Part shown: one piece after another, positions 58,501 to 64,000 of the stretch
Position numbering within the stretch: position 1 is the first letter of the stretch
How the letters are laid out: each line of letters starts with the position of its first letter
Source of the DNA: Coptis chinensis
Taxonomy: Eukaryota; Streptophyta; Magnoliopsida; Ranunculales; Ranunculaceae
Assembly (NCBI GenBank): GCA_015680905.1
Contig: CM027378.1
Span: 81,559,501-81,623,500 of the forward strand
Direction: 5' to 3'
DNA length: 64,000 bases
Notes under the pieces: model-generated
Database searches by the model: none
What the model was told of the DNA's origin: nothing
What the model saw: the letters and a program-made list of their open reading frames with translations, nothing else
Translations under genes and position numbers: made by a program

Positions 58501-59580
58501 CAGATGGAGATTTCATTGTGCTATTGCTGTATGTGGATGATATGTTGATAGTTGGCCCAAACATCAACAAGATATCAAAGTGAAGAAAAGACTTGAGTAA
58601 GTCCTTTGAGATGAAGGATTTGGGTCAAGCAAAGCAGATACTTGGGATGGGATCACTCGTGACGAAAAGAGAAAGTGGGAAGTTGTGGCTTTCTCAAAGA
58701 AAGCTACATTGAGAAGGTGTTGAAGAGATTCAACATGGATCAAAGCGAAACCGGTCGGTTAATCCGCTTGGTGGCGGTTCCGCATGACCAAAGAGATGTG
58801 TCCTAAGGGTGAGCATGAGAAGAGTCAGATGGAAAAGATTCCTTATGCATCCGCAGTGGGCAGTTTGATGTATGCCATGGTGTGTACTAGAACGGATATT
58901 GCTTTCGCCGTTGGGGTTGTAAGCGATTTCATCAAATCCGGGTAAAGAACATTGGGAAGGTGTTAAGTGGATATTGAGATATCTCAAAGGCACTTCCAAA
59001 TCATGTTTGTGCTTTGGTGGAAGTAAGCCCTTACTTGAAGGCTACACTGATGTAGACATGGCAGGTGATGTTGACTCGATGAAGTCCACCTCCGGTTATC
59101 CGGTTACTTTTGCGGGGGAGCGGTTTCTTGGCAATCTAAGTTGCAAAAGTGTGTTGCCCTCTCCACTACGTAAGAGGTATATTGCAGCCACCGAAAGTGT
59201 TGCAAAGAGTTGCTATGGATGAAGAGGTTCTTCGACGAACTAGGGCTAAAAGCGAAAACAGTTTGTAGTTCTATGTGATACGGTCGAGCGCCATCCACTT
59301 GAGCAAGAATCCGAGTTTTCATTCTAGGTCCAAGCACATACACGTGCGTTATCATTGGATTAGAGAAGTACTCGAGGACAAGCATTTGTGTATCGAGAAG
59401 ATCCATACCGACAAGAACGGGTCGGATATGATGACCAAAGTCTTACCGAAAGGTAAGTTTGATGTTTGTTGTGCTATTGCCGGAATGGCGGCACACTCCC
59501 TCCTGTTGATTTGGAAATTGCATGGAGGAAGCCCCTCACTGTTCGGGAGGGGGAGATTGTTGGAGTTATCCCTCACATGA
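55550..59580 (+). pseudogene. Tnt1-like gag-pol, multiply frameshifted
   Basis: Recognisable blocks in order: gag (about 55600-55930, FSLWKKLEDLYERKSGGNKV, EALFLLGSLPESWE), GAG-pre-integrase (56740-56900, ELWHKRLCHMGIKGMEVLAK, then CTHCLVGKQHRVSF) and the start of the integrase core (HTDLCGPM near 56935, LTFIDD near 56995). The integrase C-terminus is at 57460-57600 (GDEKFGYKLYDPINKKVIRS). Reverse transcriptase spans about 57930-58600, with VQRFPDGDFIVLLLYVDDML (YVDD catalytic box). RNase H is at 58974-59460 (YTDVDMAGDVDS, SRSKHIHVRYHWIREVLEDK). At least ten frame changes or stops separate these blocks, so no full polyprotein can be made from this sequence. Many breaks are single- or two-base indels next to GG, GC or CT pairs. 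Confidence 0.88.
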
Positions 59581-60239
59581 GGAGAGAAAACAGAGATGGA
59601 GAGAAACGGGCGAATTCGGCGTTGGAAATGTCGAGGCGCCCAGCGCTCGGATGAGAGGCGACTTCGCGCCGAGTTCCAGTAGAATAGGGCGACCCGCGCT
59701 CATAGAGGGGCAACCCGCTCGATCTCTCGATACATTGGCCTTTCAGCGCTCAAGAGAAGCTGGCCTTCCAAGGCTCAGTCTAATTTCGTGGGCCTTTGCT
59801 ACAGTACCCGCGAATTTGGTTTTTGGAGATAAAACCAAAAATCAAGGTTTTGGAAAGCTAACCTAACAAGTCAGAAGGATTGGAATCCAGACTAAAAACA
59901 AAGAGAGAGAACCTTTACAGAGAGACAACCCTCAGAAAGAGATAAAGAGTGATCTAGTAAGGTGAGAGACCGAAAGGAGAGATTGTAATCTTCCTTCCTA
60001 TTTTATTAAGAACCGCTCTTGTGGAAGTAGGCATCATTGGCGAACCACGGTAAATCTTTGTGTTGTGGTTTTGCTTTTCTTTGCTTTACATTATTATCTG
60101 TTGTTAATAGTTGTTTAGCGAGTTGGGCATGTTAGTATAGGTAGTTTGTGATATTTGAGATTTATCTGGAGTTGAAGTGTGTTCATACAAGTTATCTGTG
60201 TAGTGGGGGAACCGATTGGTATTGGTATAATCCCCAACA
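59558..60239 (+). repeat. 3' LTR of the Tnt1-like element
   Basis: 682 bp, the partner of 54663-55341, followed directly by the second TGTAA target repeat and the continuing L24-like exon 3. Confidence 0.9.
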
Positions 60240-62603
60240 TGTAACAGGGTCAAGAACTTGAACATTTGACACATGAAGTGGTGCCTCCACAATGAATATT
60301 CCACCCTCATGACCTTGCCCTTCCTTGATGTGTTTCTTCACCTGAAAAATCATATATTCCGATCAATTCACCTGTCACCATATTATAGATGAAATGCAAG
60401 AATTACAGAAACAAAAGTATTGTTCCTATAAAATCTGTGGTGGTAGACAGAAATGGCAAAGACGTTCTTAATATCTTGGCGGAAATCAAGAAGCTTTTGT
60501 ATAATTTGTCAAGAAGTGTCAATCTTTTTAGAAAACTTAGATTTCAAGACTTTATCTGTAATTTGGATACTTTAGATTTGTAAATCATTTCGTGTATTTA
60601 AGTTATGTTGTGAGGTTGTTATTAGCCACCACTAGCAACCTGCTAAGGATTAGCTACTTTTTTGGGAATTAATATACGTTTTATTGATCAAAAAGAAAAA
60701 GAAAAAGAAAAGATGGCAAGCTAGATGTGCCTACTCCAGCAAATGGCAAGGTAGAGTATCACATATGTCGTTATATGTAGTCAAACACACAAACACAGAA
60801 GAAAATATGTAACAGGAAATTTCCATTTTCTAGAAATTTACTGTGTCCAAGACTTTGGAATCGTATTCCAAAATAAAGCATGTCTATCTCATTGTTAAAC
60901 AAGGACATCCTCCTGATACTGCGACGACCCAAACTTACAGAAACAAGATCAAGGGATAGCTTGATTTTAGATGTATTAGAAAGAGGATAAGAAAAAGGAA
61001 AGAGAGATCCCTAAGATGAGGAAACTCAATCTTACCAAATTTTTTCCTTCAACAAGAACACAATTCTGAGAGTGAATGACACGCTTTATGACACCAGTCT
61101 CGCCTTTATCTTTTCCCCTGATTATCATCACCTGCATAGCAATGTGCTGAAGGCCAGGATAGTAAAAATTAGGCCCGAGCAGATGGAAATTAAAAGAAGA
61201 GAAACAAAAAAATATATATATCAAGTTAGATAGACCAAAATATCTATTGTTTTCATTTACATTGTCTCCTCTAAGAATTCTCCAGTTCTATATCAGCTTT
61301 TTAGCTGCTTTCCAACCCATGCTAGAATAAGATCAAATCAAGCTATTTACTTTCTGCTCTCTGCCTGAGTTATCTGCGTATGCAATAACCAATCAGAAAG
61401 TTTGCAATACTTGTTCCCTTCAGAAGTCTTAGCATATATGTCAAAGCTAATAAAGCAAACAACTACGATTGTGTTGATATTCTAAAAGCTAAAATGTCAG
61501 CTAACATTTGGAGACTACATGAAACTCTTTTCCTCCAGTGATCATGCTTTTTATATTGTAAAGAATGTTGACTACAAAACCAGAGACAGATGTTACAGAC
61601 CTAAAACTCGAAAGGGCCTCTACCACCTCTACCATGGCACAATAAGAGCCCTCGTACCACTAGTCTTAACAAGATCAACCCAGAAGACTGCATTGCTTTC
61701 CCATTCCCCAAAAAATCGTACATTTCAAATAGATGATATATTGATATATGAAGTAATGGAAGGGAAATCATCCATATTCAATAGAAATCAAACCAGTAGA
61801 TAGTTATCTAAAAAGTTATATTTGAATAATTGTATATCTGAATGTCAAGGTTATTTGAAGAAATTTGATTCCTATCTAAAGCACTTAAGGATGACTAACT
61901 AATGAAGAAAGCATAATTATAGATAAAAATAAGCAAAGAAATTAGTAACATCTTTATATCTTATTGGACATATCCCAAAATCAACCATTGCAACATTGAT
62001 ATGCTCTCCTCTAGAGATCATCCATGTGAAGCAGCCCACCCAGGCGCATTCACCACTAGAGGAGTCTCATGCTCTACGAGCCAAGAGTAACTAAGAATCT
62101 TAGCCAGAGTGGAATTCGATGAAGTCAATCTCTAAATAATATAAACACATTTCTATTTTCTAGAACACAAATCGAATCCATGGGATTCTAATAATAATAG
62201 GAAACCTCTAGTTCAACTCTACGCCCACTAGATACTACATTAAGACTAGTTGATGACTTCACTTCAACTCCTAAAACAATATCAACAAAAACAAACTCCA
62301 ACTTGTACAAAAATTTACTAATTTTTATTTTCACTTTAACAAGAATTGCAGTACTACTTAATAAGTAACACAAGTTGATTTCCATTAAGAGCAGCCCACA
62401 ATCAATATTTTGATTACCTTAGACATAAAAACCAAAATTTAAAGAATAAAACATGTAAAGGGGCCTAAAGTTTCAATCTTTACAGATGATCAACAGATAA
62501 ACAAAATCATATTTTTCCAAAAAAAAAATTATTCAAATTGTTACATGCCAACACCATGAGCCTATAATAGTATATTAAATGTGAGAAATGAAATGTGCAG
62601 GTA

Positions 62604-62820
62604 CCTTGGAACAAATGCGAGAAAACCAAAGTGTCAAAACAATGAGAAATTTGAGGAAATGATTGGTTGAATGGATTGAAACGAGAAGAGAGGGAGTTCT
62701 GAGGGGAAGCAAAAGTGTGGGCGTTGGACTGAGAAGAAGAAAGTGAAGAGTGAAGGAAATCAGCAACTCATTTAAATGAGTTTGCACATGTGCAACCCCA
62801 GGGTGTAATATGTTACGTGC
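62604..62820 (-). promoter_or_regulatory. Probable 5' non-coding exon and promoter of the L24-like gene
   Basis: On the minus strand the segment ends in TTCCAAG followed by GTACCTG, a good donor, and is pyrimidine-rich, as plant 5' UTRs often are. It lies about 1.3 kb upstream of the ATG at 61320. This is inferred only from position and composition. Confidence 0.35.
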
Positions 62821-63630
62821 ACCACTATATTATTTGTTAGTTGTTACACAACACCAAAAAAATAGGGTAATCTTAAATACACTCTCCATTTCTAAGAGGG
62901 TACTCTCCAACCCAGAATTTGTTATTACATTTGTGTCCCAACTTAAAACCCATGTTTTCTAAGAGGGCACTCCCCATCAAAAATAGTGGTAAGCTCCTAT
63001 TGCCCTTAACTAACTAATTTGCACTATGCAGCTATATACACTATCAAAATACACTCTCCTCCAATTATCTACATCCAATTCAATTTTCTTTGACTCAACT
63101 CAACTCAATTTTCCTCTACTTCTCAACTCTCAAACTCTCAAATAAACGATTTATCGCAATACAAATACCCACATCTCAATGTCGAATAAATTGAAGATTA
63201 TATGATGTTAGAAGAATCAATTGAACATGAAAAAAAAATAAATTGGAGATTAATGTAATTGAAATTGCCTAATGGAATTGAAACTAAATGAATTACGATA
63301 GTTTGAATCTTAGATTTCAAAATAAATTTTGTGAAATCTTGATGTATGTGCTATTTTGATGAACGGTAACACATTGTCGTAAAATACTATAAACCACGAT
63401 AACGGGTTGCTGAAACATAACCATAAATTACAGTGTCGAGTTACCATTTACCAAGTAAAGATACAACAAATAGACACCGAAAATTCTTAAACCATTTGGT
63501 ATCTTGTTGCTGTGATGTCAAGTTCCAATATTTAAATGTTTAATCATCTATTTGATAATAATTTGATTAATAATTAGCATATTTTAACTTATTTATAGTT
63601 GTTTTAGGTGATAACTTAGTTCCAACAAGT
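62821..63630. other. Intergenic region upstream of the L24-like gene
   Basis: It includes two related stretches TTTCTAAGAGGG(T/C)ACTC (62890 and 62957). No gene is seen. Confidence 0.4.
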
Positions 63631-63637
63631 AGAAAAC

Positions 63638-63906
63638 ATTTATGTTATAATTTTTTATTTTCGAATTGTTAGCAATTGTACATGTCTCTAGGGTTTAGGG
63701 TTTGAATAAATACAGTTCTAACTAGACTTTGAATCTAACATCTAAATTTTTACCAACAAATTAAAATTGGATTATATAATATAATTTAAACCCATTCTCC
63801 AATCTATAATAAAACGTTTAGGTTATAATTTTTTTTTTCAGAATTGGTAGCAACTATACTTATGTATAGGGTTTAGGGTTTGAATTAGTACATTTCTAAC
63901 TACGGG
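63638..63906. repeat. Direct repeat of about 95 bp
   Basis: GTTATAATTTTTTATTTTC and TAGGGTTTAGGGTTTGAAT occur at about 63642-63735 and again at about 63818-63905, roughly 175 bp apart, with about 80% similarity by eye. Confidence 0.65.
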
Positions 63907-64000
63907 TGCAAGTGGATATCCAAATATTCGAATTCGATTCGAATTTGTATTCGAAAAATCGGATATTATCTGAAAATTTCAGATAATAGATTCAGATTCA
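63903..64000. mobile_element. Possible end of a hAT-like element, cut by the window edge
   Basis: ACGGGTGCAAGTGGATATCC followed by ATTCGAATTCGATTCGAAT resembles the GGGTG(C/G)-type terminus of hAT elements with palindromic subterminal repeats. Only one end is visible. Confidence 0.3.

Larger units (their letters stand above)
54663..60239 (+). mobile_element. Tnt1-like Ty1/copia retrotransposon
   Basis: It has LTRs at 54663-55341 and 59558-60239 (TGTTGGAG...CCCCAACA) and perfect 5-bp target repeats TGTAA (54658-54662 and 60240-60244). The primer-binding site TGGTATCAGAGCC lies at 55344-55356 (initiator tRNA-Met). A purine-rich tract, CGGGAGGGGGAGAT, sits just before the right LTR. The polyprotein is on the plus strand, opposite to the host gene. 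Domain sequences are closest to the tobacco Tnt1/Tork type. The two LTRs differ largely by small indels in their first 260 bp and are nearly identical in the last 430 bp. Confidence 0.93.
54023..61320 (-). pseudogene. Mitochondrial ribosomal protein L24-like (KOW) gene, split by a copia element
   Basis: This is the nuclear gene for a bacterial-type L24 (uL24) protein of the KOW family, like Arabidopsis At5g23535. Exons on the minus strand: 61320-61261 (MGWKAAKKLI-stop-NWRILRGDN), 61131-61036 (VMIIRGKDKGETGVIKRVIH, the KOW motif), 60341-60245 plus 54662-54656 (HIKEGQGHEGGIFIVEAPLH, VQVLDPVTG), 54509-54373 (KPCKTGVKYLEDSTKVRVSR, IIPRPEILKIRTTPRPT) and 54105-54023 (VGPKNTPMEFVLEKTYDSKT, then GRGMPNL and a stop). 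All borders are GT-AG, and the joined length is 480 bp, 159 residues, as expected for the family. Two lesions are seen: codon 11 is TAG, and a 5577-bp copia element lies in exon 3 nine bases before its donor. A non-coding 5' exon probably lies near 62800-62604. Confidence 0.88.

Noticed and set aside
54023..61320. Chloroplast ribosomal protein L24 as the identity of the KOW gene
   Set aside because: The start MGWKAAKKLI, the HEGGIF and ASNVQV-type motifs and the 159-residue length fit the short mitochondrial-type L24-like protein, and no plastid transit peptide precedes the KOW motif.
1..64000. CRISPR arrays, bacterial operons, phage genes or organelle genome insertions
   Set aside because: No regularly spaced direct repeats, Shine-Dalgarno-led gene strings or organelle gene order were seen; all recognisable genes are nuclear plant genes with introns.

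Overview
The window is nuclear DNA of a flowering plant, most likely a eudicot. It is AT-rich, its genes are split by GT-AG introns, and it carries plant-specific families: a FAR1-related protein, an F-box/PP2-B protein, an Ole e 6-like peptide and a U2 snRNA gene with the plant USE/TATA promoter. Most of the sequence is transposon. Few intact host genes remain, and many copies are broken.

Left part (1-8.3 kb): the 3' half of a FAR1-RELATED SEQUENCE gene, then a complete proteasome beta type-2 (PBD) gene on the minus strand. The large second PBD intron holds a 1208-bp hAT-type element with a perfect 8-bp target duplication. From 8.36 to about 11.7 kb there are two minus-strand Helitrons set almost end to end; the second keeps a piece of the Helitron protein and is interrupted by a solo LTR. 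From 12947 to 22950 lies a 10-kb CACTA (En/Spm) element with ATG target duplications, a TNP2 transposase gene and a second gene of the Transposase_24 type. A solo LTR sits inside the TNP2 reading frame.

Middle part (23.9-36 kb): a minus-strand cluster of exon fragments from unrelated housekeeping genes (CstF-50, UBP26, CCT7, an alpha/beta hydrolase, uroporphyrinogen decarboxylase). They are separated by copies of one repeated terminal block that looks like a Helitron 5' end. This is the pattern expected of gene-capturing Helitrons. Two pieces of an F-box/PP2-B gene and another Helitron follow. From 36 to 41.5 kb there is little but degenerate intergenic DNA.

Right part (41.5-64 kb): an internally deleted Ty1/copia element, a U2 snRNA gene with promoter and 3' box, a frameshifted GNAT acetyltransferase, an orphan first exon of the tRNA m7G methyltransferase WD40 subunit, a LINE remnant abutting a truncated second U2 copy, an Ole e 6-like secreted peptide gene, and a five-exon mitochondrial ribosomal protein L24-like gene. 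The L24-like gene is split in exon 3 by a 5.6-kb Tnt1-like copia element with TGTAA target duplications and also has a stop codon at codon 11. The genes do not form a pathway. The window is best read as a record of nested transposition around a few housekeeping loci.
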